Shown here in pieces: positions 36,219-45,492 of a DNA stretch of 64,000 nucleotides (the stretch's first letter is position 1; each line of letters opens with the position of its first letter). Source of the DNA: DASUPK01 sp035456265. Its GTDB lineage: Bacteria > Actinomycetota > Thermoleophilia > Solirubrobacterales > 70-9. The notes below the pieces were generated by a model. The model was not told the DNA's origin, made no database searches, and was given only the letters and a program-made list of their open reading frames with translations. Location of the stretch: positions 5,068 through 69,067 of the forward strand of contig DATIDP010000033.1 in assembly GCA_035456265.1 (NCBI GenBank). Reading direction: 5' to 3'. The translations under genes were made by a program, and so were the position numbers.

Positions 36219-37421
36219 TTACCCGGGACTGGCCGGCTGGCCAGTCCCGGGGAGCCCGCGGGCCCCAGCCGCAACGAGTAGCGCGAGTGCACAGCCCGCC
36301 CCCGCGATCGCGAAGGCGGGCCCCGCGCCATGATGCTGCGCGAGCACGCCGATGACCGCAGCTCCCGCGCCGCTGCCGATCGCGCTCGAGGTGGACGACC
36401 AGCCGAAGGCCTCGGCGGCGAACCTGGGCGAGGCGAGGTCGAGCAGGACGATCAGCGTGGTCAACACCGGGGTCAGCACCGAGCCGAGGACAAGCAGGAC
36501 CGCCCCCGCGACCACCAGGCTTTCGACCGGAACCAGGAACGCAAAGCCGACCGCGCTCAGGGCGAGCAGCAGCACGAGCCGGGCTCGGGGAGACGAGGCC
36601 CAGGAGCGTGCGCCGTACACGAGCGCGCCGGCGATGCCGCCAACGGAAGTCACGGCGAGCAGGAAGCCCGAGACCGATGGGTGCCCCTCGCCGGCGGCGA
36701 GCGCGGGAACACCGATCTCGATCCCGCCGAGCGCGATCCCGAAGAGGAACTCGAGCAAGAGCACCAGGCGCACGCCGTGCACCCGAAGCGGGTCGCCGAC
36801 ACGGCCCCCTGCCGAGACCCTCCTGCCGGAGGGGACCGAGAGCCCGAGCCAGGCCAGGCCGAGACCCGAGATCAGAGCAACGGCTATCAACGCGGCGGAG
36901 GGCGAGGCGACTCCGGCGACCACGCCGACCAACAGCGGCCCGGCCAGGATCGAGCCCTCCTGGATCATCCCGATGACGCTGTAGACGGTGGTCCGATCCT
37001 CGCCGGCCAGATCCGCCCAGATCAGCCGCTGCGTCTGCGAGACCGGTGGCAGGCCCAGGCCGGCGACCAGCGACACGGCGACCGCCGCGATGCCGGCGAG
37101 GTCGGATCGCGCGATCGGGGCCAGGGCGAGCAAGGCGGCCGTATGGCCGAGCGCGATCAGCAGCAGGACGCGCCGGGGCCCGATGCGGTCGATCAACCGA
37201 CCCTGAATCGGCCGGGCGATCGCGGCGCCGATCACGAAACCGGCGGTCGCAGCTCCCGCCAGCCCGAGCGAGCCGCGGGTCTGCTGGATCAGGAGGATCA
37301 GCGCCAGGACGGCGCCGCCCTGACTCAGCTGGGCGAAGAAACCGGCGAGTCCCTGCTCTCTGAACCCCGGTTCAGCGACGAGCGGTCTGTAGCGGGCGAG
37401 GTCCGGCAATCGGACTCGCAC
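36219..37421 (-). CDS. MFS transporter
   Basis: 400-aa integral membrane protein with about 12 hydrophobic segments in the major facilitator pattern, including RPIQGRLIDRIGPRRVLLLI as the loop 2-3 motif. The substrate cannot be predicted. The start is at ATG-equivalent 37421. The last residues (LPGTGQPASPG) are encoded by a perfect 13-bp inverted repeat just before the stop. It lies 12 bp upstream of the GMC gene on the same strand. Confidence 0.86.
   Translation of the reverse strand: MRVRLPDLARYRPLVAEPGFREQGLAGFFAQLSQGGAVLALILLIQQTRGSLGLAGAATAGFVIGAAIARPIQGRLIDRIGPRRVLLLIALGHTAALLALAPIARSDLAGIAAVAVSLVAGLGLPPVSQTQRLIWADLAGEDRTTVYSVIGMIQEGSILAGPLLVGVVAGVASPSAALIAVALISGLGLAWLGLSVPSGRRVSAGGRVGDPLRVHGVRLVLLLEFLFGIALGGIEIGVPALAAGEGHPSVSGFLLAVTSVGGIAGALVYGARSWASSPRARLVLLLALSAVGFAFLVPVESLVVAGAVLLVLGSVLTPVLTTLIVLLDLASPRFAAEAFGWSSTSSAIGSGAGAAVIGVLAQHHGAGPAFAIAGAGCALALLVAAGARGLPGTGQPASPG
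36222..36251 (-). terminator. 13-bp perfect inverted repeat at the 3' end of the MFS gene
   Basis: CCCGGGACTGGCC (36222-36234), loop GGCT, GGCCAGTCCCGGG (36239-36251). It spans the final codons of the MFS gene and ends one base from the stop codon. No run of T follows on the minus strand, so it is not a classical intrinsic terminator. It may be a high-GC actinobacterial-type terminator or a processing/stability hairpin. Confidence 0.5.
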
Positions 37422-37466
37422 GCTACTTCCGGCCCGATCAGCGCTTCAGCGGCTTCAGCTTCTTCC

Positions 37467-38555
37467 TCAGGTGAGGACGAAGTAGTCCCGGTGCACTGCC
37501 TCCTCGGAGGCGTGCGGGATCAGCTCGCGGACCCTGTCGGAGCGCAGGCCCTTGATCCGGCGAAGCTCGCCGGCCGAGTAGTTGACGATCCCCTTGCCGA
37601 TCGTCCGACCATCGGCTGCGACCTCCACGGCGTCCCCCGCCTCGAACTCGCCCTCGACCTCTGTGATGCCGACGGGCAGCAGGCTGCTTCCGCTCTCCCT
37701 GAGCACCCGGGCCGCCCCGTCGTCGACGCGCAGCGTGCCGTGGCTCGGCTTCGCGTAGCGAAGCCAGAGCTTGAAGCTCGAGGAGCGCTCACGGTGGGGA
37801 GTGAATCGCGTTCCGGTCGGCTCCCCCGCGCCCGCGGCGAGCAGCGTGCCGTCCGCGGTTCCGTCGCAGATCACCGCCGAGATCCCGGAGGCGCCCGCCA
37901 TCCCGGCGGCAGCGACCTTGCTCCGCATCCCGCCCAGCCCGAAAGGCGAGGTGTGCTCGCCGATCTCATAGGCCGCGAGATCGGACTCGTCCCTCACCTC
38001 GCTAACCAGCTCGGCGTCGGGGTTGCGACGCGGATCCTTCGTGTAGAGGCCCGTCTGATCGGTGAGCAGCACCAGCAGCCTGGCCTCGAGCATGATCGCG
38101 ACCTGGGCCGCGAGGAAGTCGTTGTCGCCGAAGGTGATCTCGTCGGTGGCCGTCGTGTCGTTCTCGTTCACCACCGGGACGACCCGCCAGTCGAGCAGGC
38201 GGCTGAGCGTCCGGCGCGCGTTCAGATAGTGGGTGCGCAGCTGCAGGTCGGAGGCGGTGAGCAGCACCTGCGCGGCCTGCACGTCGCCCTTCGCCAGGCG
38301 CTCCTCGTAGGCACGGAAGAGGCTGCCCTGCCCGATCGCGGAGGCGGCCTGAAGCTCGTCGATCGCCGAGGGACGACGCCCGAGGTCGAGCACCCGGATC
38401 CCCCGCGCGATCGCGCCCGAGGTGATCAGGACGACGTTCTCCCCGCCGGCATGCAACTCCGCGACCTGCGAGCAGACGCGGTCGAGGACGTCGGTCCGGA
38501 GCGCTCCCTCCTCCCCGGCCACGATGGAGGAGCCGAGTTTCGCCACCACGGTCAT
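37467..38555 (-). CDS. proB: glutamate 5-kinase
   Basis: First step of proline synthesis; phosphorylates glutamate. The 362-aa product starts at ATG 38555 (MTVVAKLGSSIVAGEEGA). The amino-acid-kinase domain shows VVLITSGAIARGI, VVPVVNENDTTATDEITFGD and DQTGLYTKDPR. A C-terminal PUA domain (KLWLRYAKPSHGTLRVDDGA onward) gives the full two-domain form. It is followed in transcription order by the accessory block and then proA. Confidence 0.96.
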   Translation of the reverse strand: MTVVAKLGSSIVAGEEGALRTDVLDRVCSQVAELHAGGENVVLITSGAIARGIRVLDLGRRPSAIDELQAASAIGQGSLFRAYEERLAKGDVQAAQVLLTASDLQLRTHYLNARRTLSRLLDWRVVPVVNENDTTATDEITFGDNDFLAAQVAIMLEARLLVLLTDQTGLYTKDPRRNPDAELVSEVRDESDLAAYEIGEHTSPFGLGGMRSKVAAAGMAGASGISAVICDGTADGTLLAAGAGEPTGTRFTPHRERSSSFKLWLRYAKPSHGTLRVDDGAARVLRESGSSLLPVGITEVEGEFEAGDAVEVAADGRTIGKGIVNYSAGELRRIKGLRSDRVRELIPHASEEAVHRDYFVLT

Positions 38556-38610
38556 TGGGTTGGTGAGTGTAGGTACGGAAATGTCGGGCCCGCGGGCGTA
38601 TGCTCGCCAG

Positions 38611-39621
38611 ATGACCGAGCTTCGGACGGTGCGCGTCGCCGCCGCCCAGGCGACTCCGGTGATCCTCGATGCGCCGGCGACCGTCAGCAAGGCGGTCGAC
38701 CTGATCGCGGAGGCCGCCGCGGACGGCGCCGAGCTCATCGTCCTCCCCGAGACCTTCGTTCCGCTCTATCCATCGGGCATCTGGGCGAAGCAGGCGGCGT
38801 CGTTCGAGGGCTTCGACGAGTTCTGGGAGCGACTCTGGTCGAACTCGGTCGAGGTCCCCGGTCCGCTCGTCGACGAGCTGATCGCCGCGTGTCGGAAGCA
38901 CGGCGTCCATTGCGCGATCGGGGTGAACGAGCGGGAGCTGGAGCGGCCGGGGACCATCTACAACGCGCTGCTGTTGATCGGACCCGACGGCCTGCTGGCG
39001 AAGCACCGGAAGCTGATGCCGACCCATCACGAGAGGCTCTTTCACGGGATCGGCGCGGGAGGAGACCTCGAGGCGACCGACACCCCGCTCGGCCGAATCG
39101 GCGGACTGATCTGCTGGGAGAACATGATGCCCCTGGCCCGCTACGCCGTCTACCGCACCGGCCCGCAGATCTGGGTCGCCCCGACAGCGGACGACAGCGA
39201 CGGCTGGCTGGCGACGATGCGCCACATCGCGCTCGAGTCGGGCGCCTATGTGATCTCGGCCCCGCAGTACATCCCCCGGTCGGCGTTCCCCGACGACTTC
39301 CCGGTCCCACTCCCAGACCAGGAGGTGTTCGGCCGAGGCGGGGCAGCGATCATCGAACCGGTGGATGCGGAGGTCATCGCGGGCCCGCTCCATGACCGCG
39401 AGGGGATCGTCATCGCCGAGTGCGATCTCCGCAACGGCCTGCACGCCAAGCGCTGGTTCGATCCGGTCGGCCATTACAGCCGCGAGGACGTCCTGCTGCG
39501 CGAGCTCCGGCTCCCGGCGGATTCCTCGGCGACGCCCGCGGTGACAGCTCAGGACGGATCCAGCTCGAACTCGAGGTCCCCAACCACGACCTCGTCGCCC
39601 GGCTCGAAGCCAGCCCGCTGA
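38611..39621 (+). CDS. nitrilase-family carbon-nitrogen hydrolase
   Basis: 336 aa from ATG 38611; an in-frame ATG at 38581 is the alternative. The nitrilase triad is Glu in LIVLPETFVPLYP, Lys in KHRKLMPTHHERL and Cys in GGLICWENMMPLARYA. The CWEN context and the AAAQATPVILD N-terminus match aliphatic nitrilases or cyanide hydratases that convert nitriles to acids. The Ser/Thr-rich C-terminal 20 residues overlap the 3' end of obgE by 73 bp and are probably non-essential. Divergent from proB. Confidence 0.9.
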   Translation: MTELRTVRVAAAQATPVILDAPATVSKAVDLIAEAAADGAELIVLPETFVPLYPSGIWAKQAASFEGFDEFWERLWSNSVEVPGPLVDELIAACRKHGVHCAIGVNERELERPGTIYNALLLIGPDGLLAKHRKLMPTHHERLFHGIGAGGDLEATDTPLGRIGGLICWENMMPLARYAVYRTGPQIWVAPTADDSDGWLATMRHIALESGAYVISAPQYIPRSAFPDDFPVPLPDQEVFGRGGAAIIEPVDAEVIAGPLHDREGIVIAECDLRNGLHAKRWFDPVGHYSREDVLLRELRLPADSSATPAVTAQDGSSSNSRSPTTTSSPGSKPAR

Positions 39622-40826
39622 AGCTCGGCGATCACGCCGATCTCGCGCAGCCGAGCCTCAAGATAATCCAGAGCCTCAGGGTTCTGGAGATCGTGCCGAG
39701 CGATGAGCAGCTCGATGCCCCGCCCGGTGACCCTGTACCTGCCGTCTCCCTCGCGGATCACGTCAAAGCCCTCCTCCTCTCCGGGGCGGTAGACGCGGTG
39801 CTCGGCCTCGAAGCGCTCGCGCCGCGGCGGTGTGGCCTCCTCGGGTAGCGCCGCGAAGATCGCGCGGGCGAGCTCATCGAGCCCGGCTCCGGTGGCCGCT
39901 GAGATCCCCAGGACCTCAGCGGCCGCGCCATGGCGCTCGCGCCAGGGGGCGACTAGTCGATCGGCGTCCTCGGGGGCGAGCAGGTCGATCTTCGAGAGCG
40001 CGATGATCTCCCGCAGCTCGTCGAGCGCGGCGCCATAGTCGGCCAGCTCGGCCCGGACGGTGTTGTAGTTGGACTCGGGATCGCCCTCCGCCGGGGCAAC
40101 CTCGACCAGGTGAACCAGCAGGCGGCAGCGCTCCAGGTGGGCGAGGAACTCGTGGCCGAGGCCGGCGCCTTCCGCGGCGCCATCGATCAGGCCCGGGATG
40201 TCGGCGATCACCAGCTGCCGGTCATCGAATTCGATCGTCCCCAGATTCGGCTCGACCGTGGTGAAGGGGTAGTCGGCGACCTTCGGATCGGCACGCGTGA
40301 GACGCGCCAGCAGCGAGGACTTGCCCGCGTTGGGCAGCCCGACCAGGCCGACATCGGCCAGCAGCTTGAGGCGGAGCTCGACCTCGCCGGACTCGCCCTC
40401 GAGCCCCCGTTCCGCGAATCGCGGCGCCTGGCGTGTCGAGGTCGCGAAGCGCTTGTTCCCGTGTCCCCCCGATCCGCCGCGGGCGACCACGACCCTCCGC
40501 CCGTCCTCGAGCAACTCCGTCTCCGACCCGTCCAGGCCGCGAACCACGGTCCCCGGCGGCACCGCGATCACGCGGTCCTCCCCGCGCTCGCCGTGCTGGC
40601 GCTTGCCCTTGCCGTGCTCACCGCGCCCGGCGCGGAAGTGGCGGCTTCGGCCCAGGGAGGAGAGGTCGCGGCGCTGCGCATCTGTGACGAGCACCACGTC
40701 GCCACCCCGCCCGCCGTCGCCGCCGTCAGGGCCGCCGCGCGGCACGTGCGCCTCGCGCCGGAAGCTGACCACGCCGTTGCCGCCGCGGCCGCCCTCCACG
40801 TGGATCTTCGCTCGGTCGAACAGCAT
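39549..40826 (-). CDS. obgE: GTPase Obg
   Basis: Ribosome-assembly and stress GTPase of 425 aa, starting at ATG 40826 (MLFDRAKIHVEGGRGGNGVV). It has the Gly-rich Obg fold (residues 1-157), the G domain with GLPNAGKSSLLARLT, DIPGLIDGAAEGAGLG and LSKIDLL, and a C-terminal OCT domain (RYRVTGRGIELLIARHDLQN). In most bacteria it follows rplU-rpmA; here a 654-aa membrane-protein gene lies between them. Confidence 0.96.
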   Translation of the reverse strand: MLFDRAKIHVEGGRGGNGVVSFRREAHVPRGGPDGGDGGRGGDVVLVTDAQRRDLSSLGRSRHFRAGRGEHGKGKRQHGERGEDRVIAVPPGTVVRGLDGSETELLEDGRRVVVARGGSGGHGNKRFATSTRQAPRFAERGLEGESGEVELRLKLLADVGLVGLPNAGKSSLLARLTRADPKVADYPFTTVEPNLGTIEFDDRQLVIADIPGLIDGAAEGAGLGHEFLAHLERCRLLVHLVEVAPAEGDPESNYNTVRAELADYGAALDELREIIALSKIDLLAPEDADRLVAPWRERHGAAAEVLGISAATGAGLDELARAIFAALPEEATPPRRERFEAEHRVYRPGEEEGFDVIREGDGRYRVTGRGIELLIARHDLQNPEALDYLEARLREIGVIAELQRAGFEPGDEVVVGDLEFELDPS

Positions 40827-40874
40827 GCCTCGAAGGTAGAAGCTCCCCGAGCCCGCGTGGTCCAACCGGTCCGG

Positions 40875-42839
40875 CTAACCCGCCTCCGGCGCCGGACGCG
40901 CCCGCCGGGGAAGCCAGCGCCGCCAGCGACCGGGGGCGGGCGCCTCGGCCTCCCGCGAGGTGAGGTCGAGATAGAGCAGGGTCCGGCCGAGCGCCACATA
41001 CGGGATCAGCAGGGCGAAGATCAGCGAGCCGATCGCGTTGACCGTGACCGGCGAGAGGTTCAGGAAGATCAGGAAGAACCCGAGCACCGGGCCCGTGACC
41101 AGGCCGATCGCCCAGAGCAGGGCGACGACCCGGATGGTCAGCCACCAGTGCCCGCGGACCAGCTCGTGGCTTCGCCGAAACGCGTCACGAATCGAGCGGT
41201 TCTCGAACATGATCACCTGCTGGATGAGCTGCCAGGCGACGTAGAAGTAGGCGGCGAACGGGATCCCGATGACCGTGAAGACCATCACGTAGAGCAGGGC
41301 GACCGCGAGCAGCTGGCCGAGGACGACTCGCCAGAGCCGGTCGTACATCGCCGCGTAACACGCACGGAGGTCGGTCGCCTCCCCGTCCTCACGAAGGCGC
41401 AGGAAGGCAACGACTGCTCCCGAGACGATCGCGTAGCCGACCGGATGGGCCAGGCCGCTGAAGGTTCCGTTGAACTGGAAGTCCAGCCCGAAGAGGTCGA
41501 AACGGAACGTGTACTGGTTGTCCCCGTGGACTTCCTGGAACAGGTACTGGCCGAGGTCGATCGCACCGATCACGATCAGCGCACTGAGTCCGATGGGCAG
41601 CAGCACCCTCCAGTGTCTGCCGTACAGCTTGCCCGCGGCGCGAAGGAGCTGGCCGATCGCCCAGGGGTGGCGCAGGGTGCTCAGGTCGACCGGCCGCCAG
41701 CGGGTCAGGAACGGCGGGACCACAAGCAGCAGCAGTAGGCAGAGCGCCAGGGCGATCGCGCCCAGGGTGTTCTTCGCCTGCAGGTTGATGAACTCCGACA
41801 CCCCTGCGATCGCTCCGCAGAATGCCGTGGACGCGGCGGGTCCGAGGAGCGTGCCTCCCGGCAGCTTCGGGCTGTCCTGCCGGATGCCCTCCATCCAGGT
41901 GAACGGCTCGAGCCATTGCGACTTGGTGACCGGGCCGGTGGGGCCGTTGTTGAACCCCTTCTCCCGCTGGCCCCAGTGACCCAGGTAGCTGAGCCACTGC
42001 TGCATGGCTCCCGGGGGAGCGTGCGTCGGAACGATGATCGGCTCCGGCTCGGTGCGCGTCAGCGGCTGGGACGTGTTGTCGCACCCGACCCCCGAGCCGT
42101 TCTTCCCGTTCTGGATGTAGATCGCCGAGTCGTAGAAGGTGGCATGCGACCCCGCGGCGGGGTAGACGATCGGATGCGTGCCGTCCTTTCGGACCTTGGT
42201 GTCGTCCCAGTCCGCGCGCTCACCTCCGGCATGCTGAAAGAGGGCGATCTGGCTCGGGCCGTCGGCGAGGGCCTGGGCCGGCGTGTCCGCGTCGAAGGAG
42301 ATCTGCATCCCCTCCCAGTCGCCCTCGTGGACGTCGTTGAACTGGTTGAAGTAGTAGAAGAACCAGTACTGGACGACGAGTCCCGAATGGCCCGTCTCCC
42401 TGGCGATGTGCGCATAGGTGATCGGCGGGGCCTTGCCGTCCGATTTGAGGTTCAGGAAGTCCCTGGCGTAGTCGCAACCGGCGTTGAGCGTGTCACCCGG
42501 CAGGTCGAGGTAGTAGTCCTCGTTGAGCCCGGCGATATCCGCCTCGGTCGGGGCCGACTTGACGACGACTTCCCGACCGTCGACGTAGTGCACCAATTTC
42601 ACCCGGGGATTGCCGAGCACCACCTCCACCCAGGTCGGCGGGTTGTATTGCTCCTCGGTCGTGTCGCAGGGGTCGTTGACCGGGTCCTCCTGCGCCCGCA
42701 GCTCGAGGATCGGCGCGTACGCCCTGACCAGGTTCTCCTCGTCGGGGGTCGGAGCGACGGCCGCGGCCGCTGACGGGGCGATCAGCGAGACGGACGCGAT
42801 GGCGGCGAGGCAGATCGCCAACGTTCCGGGCCGGCGCAT
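40875..42839 (-). CDS. secreted/membrane protein with Vps62-like outer domain
   Basis: 654 aa. A signal peptide (MRRPGTLAICLAAIASVSLI, AAAA) leads an outer domain of about 300 residues with the features of the Vps62/DUF946 family: VVQYWFFYYFNQFNDVHEGDWEGMQ, and PAAGSHATFY. One helix (GAIALALCLLLLLVVPPFLT) then leads to a C-terminal multi-helix domain (about six segments) resembling DUF7544/GlpQ-type membrane regions. It occupies the space between rpmA and obgE and is thus an insertion in a conserved operon. Function unknown. Confidence 0.75.
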   Translation of the reverse strand: MRRPGTLAICLAAIASVSLIAPSAAAAVAPTPDEENLVRAYAPILELRAQEDPVNDPCDTTEEQYNPPTWVEVVLGNPRVKLVHYVDGREVVVKSAPTEADIAGLNEDYYLDLPGDTLNAGCDYARDFLNLKSDGKAPPITYAHIARETGHSGLVVQYWFFYYFNQFNDVHEGDWEGMQISFDADTPAQALADGPSQIALFQHAGGERADWDDTKVRKDGTHPIVYPAAGSHATFYDSAIYIQNGKNGSGVGCDNTSQPLTRTEPEPIIVPTHAPPGAMQQWLSYLGHWGQREKGFNNGPTGPVTKSQWLEPFTWMEGIRQDSPKLPGGTLLGPAASTAFCGAIAGVSEFINLQAKNTLGAIALALCLLLLLVVPPFLTRWRPVDLSTLRHPWAIGQLLRAAGKLYGRHWRVLLPIGLSALIVIGAIDLGQYLFQEVHGDNQYTFRFDLFGLDFQFNGTFSGLAHPVGYAIVSGAVVAFLRLREDGEATDLRACYAAMYDRLWRVVLGQLLAVALLYVMVFTVIGIPFAAYFYVAWQLIQQVIMFENRSIRDAFRRSHELVRGHWWLTIRVVALLWAIGLVTGPVLGFFLIFLNLSPVTVNAIGSLIFALLIPYVALGRTLLYLDLTSREAEAPAPGRWRRWLPRRARPAPEAG

Positions 42840-42893
42840 GGCCAGCCGAACCTAACACGGGCCGCGGCCGACCACGTCAGGGTTTCCCGTGCG

Positions 42894-43148
42894 CTACTCG
42901 CCCTCGATGACGGAGATGGTCCGGCCGCGGCGTCCCCTGGAGAACTGCACGACGCCGGGCCGCGTGGCGAAGATCGTGTGATCGCGACCGATGCCGACGC
43001 CGTCGCCGGGGCGGAAGCGGGTGCCGCGCTGGCGGACGATGATCTCGCCGCCGTTCACCGACTGGCCGGCGAAGACCTTGACCCCCAGGTACTTGGGGTT
43101 GGAGTCGCGGCCGTTGCGGCTGGAACCCAGTCCCTTCTTATGAGCCAT
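42894..43148 (-). CDS. rpmA: 50S ribosomal protein L27
   Basis: 84-aa protein beginning MAHKKGLGSSRNGRDSNPKY, the L27 signature with the flexible N-terminus that reaches the peptidyl-transferase centre. GGEIIVRQRGTRFRPGDGVG follows. The N-terminus has no cleavable extension of the Firmicute kind. The start overlaps the rplU stop by 11 bp, so expression is coupled. Confidence 0.98.
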   Translation of the reverse strand: MAHKKGLGSSRNGRDSNPKYLGVKVFAGQSVNGGEIIVRQRGTRFRPGDGVGIGRDHTIFATRPGVVQFSRGRRGRTISVIEGE

Positions 43149-43533
43149 CGCTCGACTCCTCCTTGGCTGCCGTAGATCCGTCGGCGGTCTTTGTGGCCGG
43201 CGATCTTGTGCGGGCGGGCTTCCGGGAGAGCATCTTCACGTCGGTGATCTCGAGGCGGGTGAGCTCGGAGCGGTGTCCGGCGCGGCGGCGGTAGCCCTTC
43301 TTCGGACGGTACTTGAAGACCCGCACCTTGGGCCCGCGCTCGTGCCCCGCGACCTTGGCCTCGACCTTGACCTTCTCCAGGTCCTTGCCGAGCACCATCT
43401 CCTTGTCCTTGAACGCCACCGGACGCAGGTCGACCTTGTCGCCCTCGTCCGCGCTCAGGCGATCGACGAGGAGGGTCGAGCCCTTCTCGACCCGGTACTG
43501 CTTGCCGCCTGTCTCGATCACTGCGTAGCTCAA
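43138..43533 (-). CDS. rplU: 50S ribosomal protein L21
   Basis: 131 aa from TTG 43533 (LSYAVIETGGKQYRVEKGST), with AAAGG just upstream. The L21 core includes VLGKDLEKVKVEAKVAGHER and FKYRPKKGYRRRAGHRSELT. The C-terminal extension beyond about residue 102 is Lys/Arg/Ser-rich, longer than the E. coli protein and typical of actinobacteria. It follows rng by 55 bp and overlaps rpmA. Confidence 0.96.
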   Translation of the reverse strand: MSYAVIETGGKQYRVEKGSTLLVDRLSADEGDKVDLRPVAFKDKEMVLGKDLEKVKVEAKVAGHERGPKVRVFKYRPKKGYRRRAGHRSELTRLEITDVKMLSRKPARTRSPATKTADGSTAAKEESSDGS

Positions 43534-43588
43534 CTGTGCCTTTCCTGATTCGGCGGCGGTGTTTGTGGCCGCCGCTGATGATGACTTC

Positions 43589-45466
43589 CTAGGTCTTTGC
43601 ACCACCGCCGGCGCGTGAGCGTCGCCTGCCGCCTCTGGAGCCGCGACGCCTACGCCCGCTGGAGGACGAGGATTCTAGCTTCTCCTCGCCGCCGCCATTG
43701 CTCGACGCCTGCACCACGTTCCCCTCGCTGTCGAGCAGCGAGGCGGTGGCCGCGGAGCGGCCCACGCTCTCGATCCGGACCATTCGCTGCTCGCCGACGT
43801 GGGGGCCGGCGCCGGTCACGCTGACGATGTAGGAGTCGACGCGCGCGACCGCGTCGTCGACGTTGTACATGTGCGGCTCCTCGATCGAGACGAGGACCTC
43901 CTCGCCGACCTGGAACGGCAGCGCGCGCTCCTCGATCTCCTCGCGAGCGCCGGTCTCGACGACGTGGAAGGTGTCCAGAGGCAACGCGTCGCCGCCCTCG
44001 AAGTGGAACCGCTTGCCGGTCTCCTCCTCGAGGTCGGTGAGCCCCGAATCGGGCTGCAGCAGCTCGGCCGCGACGCGAGGGTTGACCCGGATCAGATAGG
44101 CCTCGGGCTTCGGGTCCTCCTCCACCACCTCCTGGAGCTTGCGGACGATCTGGATCGCCACCGTCTCCTCGGACGGGACCACGCCCTCCCCATCACAGGT
44201 CGGGCAACGCTTGGTGAGGATCTCGCGGACGCCGTCCGTGACGTTCTGCCGGGTCATCTCGACGAGGCCGAGCGGTGAGACCTCGACCACGTAGGTCTTG
44301 GTCCGGTCCTCGTCGAGGGCGGAGCGCAGCGTCTTCAGCACCATGTCGCGGTTCCGTGACCGCGCCATGTCGATGAAGTCGATGACGATGATCCCGCCGA
44401 TGTCTCGCATCCGCAGCTGGCGGACGACCTCCTCGGCGGCCTCGACGTTCACCTTGGTGATCGTGTCCTCGAGCCGGCCCTTGCCCTTGCCGGTGAAACT
44501 GCCGGTGTTGATGTCGATCACCGTCAACGCCTCGGCGTAGTCGATCATCAGGTAGCCGCCTGAGGGAAGATCGACGCGGCGGCTGAGCACCGAGTCGAAC
44601 GCCTCCTCGACGCCCCACTTCTCGAACAGCGGCTGCTTGTCCTTGTAGAGCTCGACGCGATCGGCGAGCTCGGGGGCGGTGCGCTGGAGGAACTTCGTGA
44701 CCCGCTCGAACTGCTTGTCGTCGTCGAGGATCGCGCTCTCGAACTCCTCGACCAGCACGTCGCGGACGACCCGGATCGAGAGGTCGGCCTCCTGAAACAC
44801 CATCTCGCCGGCGCCGGACTTCTCGGCGCGCTCCGTGACCACCTCGTTGAGGCGGTGCAGGTACCCGATCTCACGGACGAAGTCCTCCTTCTTGGCGCCC
44901 TGCGCGGCCGTGCGGACGATCACTCCGCCGTCACCGATGTCCACCTTCTCGATCAGCTTGCGAAGTCGCTGCCTCTCGTTGTCGGGCAGACGCTTGGACA
45001 CGCCGATCCCGCCGCCCTGCGGCATGTAGACGAGGTAGCGCCCGGCGATCGAGAGCTGCATGGACAGCCTGGCGCCCTTCGTCTTCAGCGGATCCTTGAC
45101 GACCTGGACGATGATCTCCTGGCCGGGCTTGATCAGCTCGTCGATGCGCCGCCCGCGGCCGCGGCCCCGCTTCGGGACGGCCTGGCCACCGGGGAGCACG
45201 ATCTCGTCGACGTGCAGGAAGCCGTTCCGCTCCAGTCCGATGTCGACAAACGCCGCCTCCATGCCCGGCAGGACGTTGTCGACCTTGCCCTTGTAGATGT
45301 TGCCGACGATCGAGCGGCGGCCGCGGCGCTCCACATAGAGCTCGGCGACCTTCCACTCATCGCTGGGGGCCGCCTTCTTGCGCTTCTTCGAGGGCGCTCC
45401 CTTGGCCTCGAGCGTCGCGACCCGGGTCTCGCCCCGGTCGACGCTGACGAGGATGTTCTTCTTCAT
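43589..45466 (-). CDS. rng: ribonuclease E/G
   Basis: Endoribonuclease for rRNA maturation and mRNA decay, 625 aa. An N-terminal S1 domain (VGNIYKGKVDNVLPGMEAAF) is interrupted by a short basic insert (PKRGRGRGRR). The catalytic DNase-I-like region has IVIDFIDMARSRNRDMVLKT, and the zinc-link is RCPTCDGEG. A basic, Gly/Arg-rich tail (GRRRRGSRGGRRRSRAGGG) may bind RNA. Start ATG with AAAGGAAAG upstream. The compact architecture fits RNase G-like actinobacterial proteins; they are also named rne. Confidence 0.94.
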   Translation of the reverse strand: MKKNILVSVDRGETRVATLEAKGAPSKKRKKAAPSDEWKVAELYVERRGRRSIVGNIYKGKVDNVLPGMEAAFVDIGLERNGFLHVDEIVLPGGQAVPKRGRGRGRRIDELIKPGQEIIVQVVKDPLKTKGARLSMQLSIAGRYLVYMPQGGGIGVSKRLPDNERQRLRKLIEKVDIGDGGVIVRTAAQGAKKEDFVREIGYLHRLNEVVTERAEKSGAGEMVFQEADLSIRVVRDVLVEEFESAILDDDKQFERVTKFLQRTAPELADRVELYKDKQPLFEKWGVEEAFDSVLSRRVDLPSGGYLMIDYAEALTVIDINTGSFTGKGKGRLEDTITKVNVEAAEEVVRQLRMRDIGGIIVIDFIDMARSRNRDMVLKTLRSALDEDRTKTYVVEVSPLGLVEMTRQNVTDGVREILTKRCPTCDGEGVVPSEETVAIQIVRKLQEVVEEDPKPEAYLIRVNPRVAAELLQPDSGLTDLEEETGKRFHFEGGDALPLDTFHVVETGAREEIEERALPFQVGEEVLVSIEEPHMYNVDDAVARVDSYIVSVTGAGPHVGEQRMVRIESVGRSAATASLLDSEGNVVQASSNGGGEEKLESSSSSGRRRRGSRGGRRRSRAGGGAKT

Positions 45467-45492
45467 GACTTTCCTTTCTGGCTGAGCCAGCG

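Noticed and set aside
36330..39395. 1021-codon plus-strand open frame
   Set aside because: Antisense to the MFS and proB genes and out of phase with nitrilase; the composition is that of a shadow frame.
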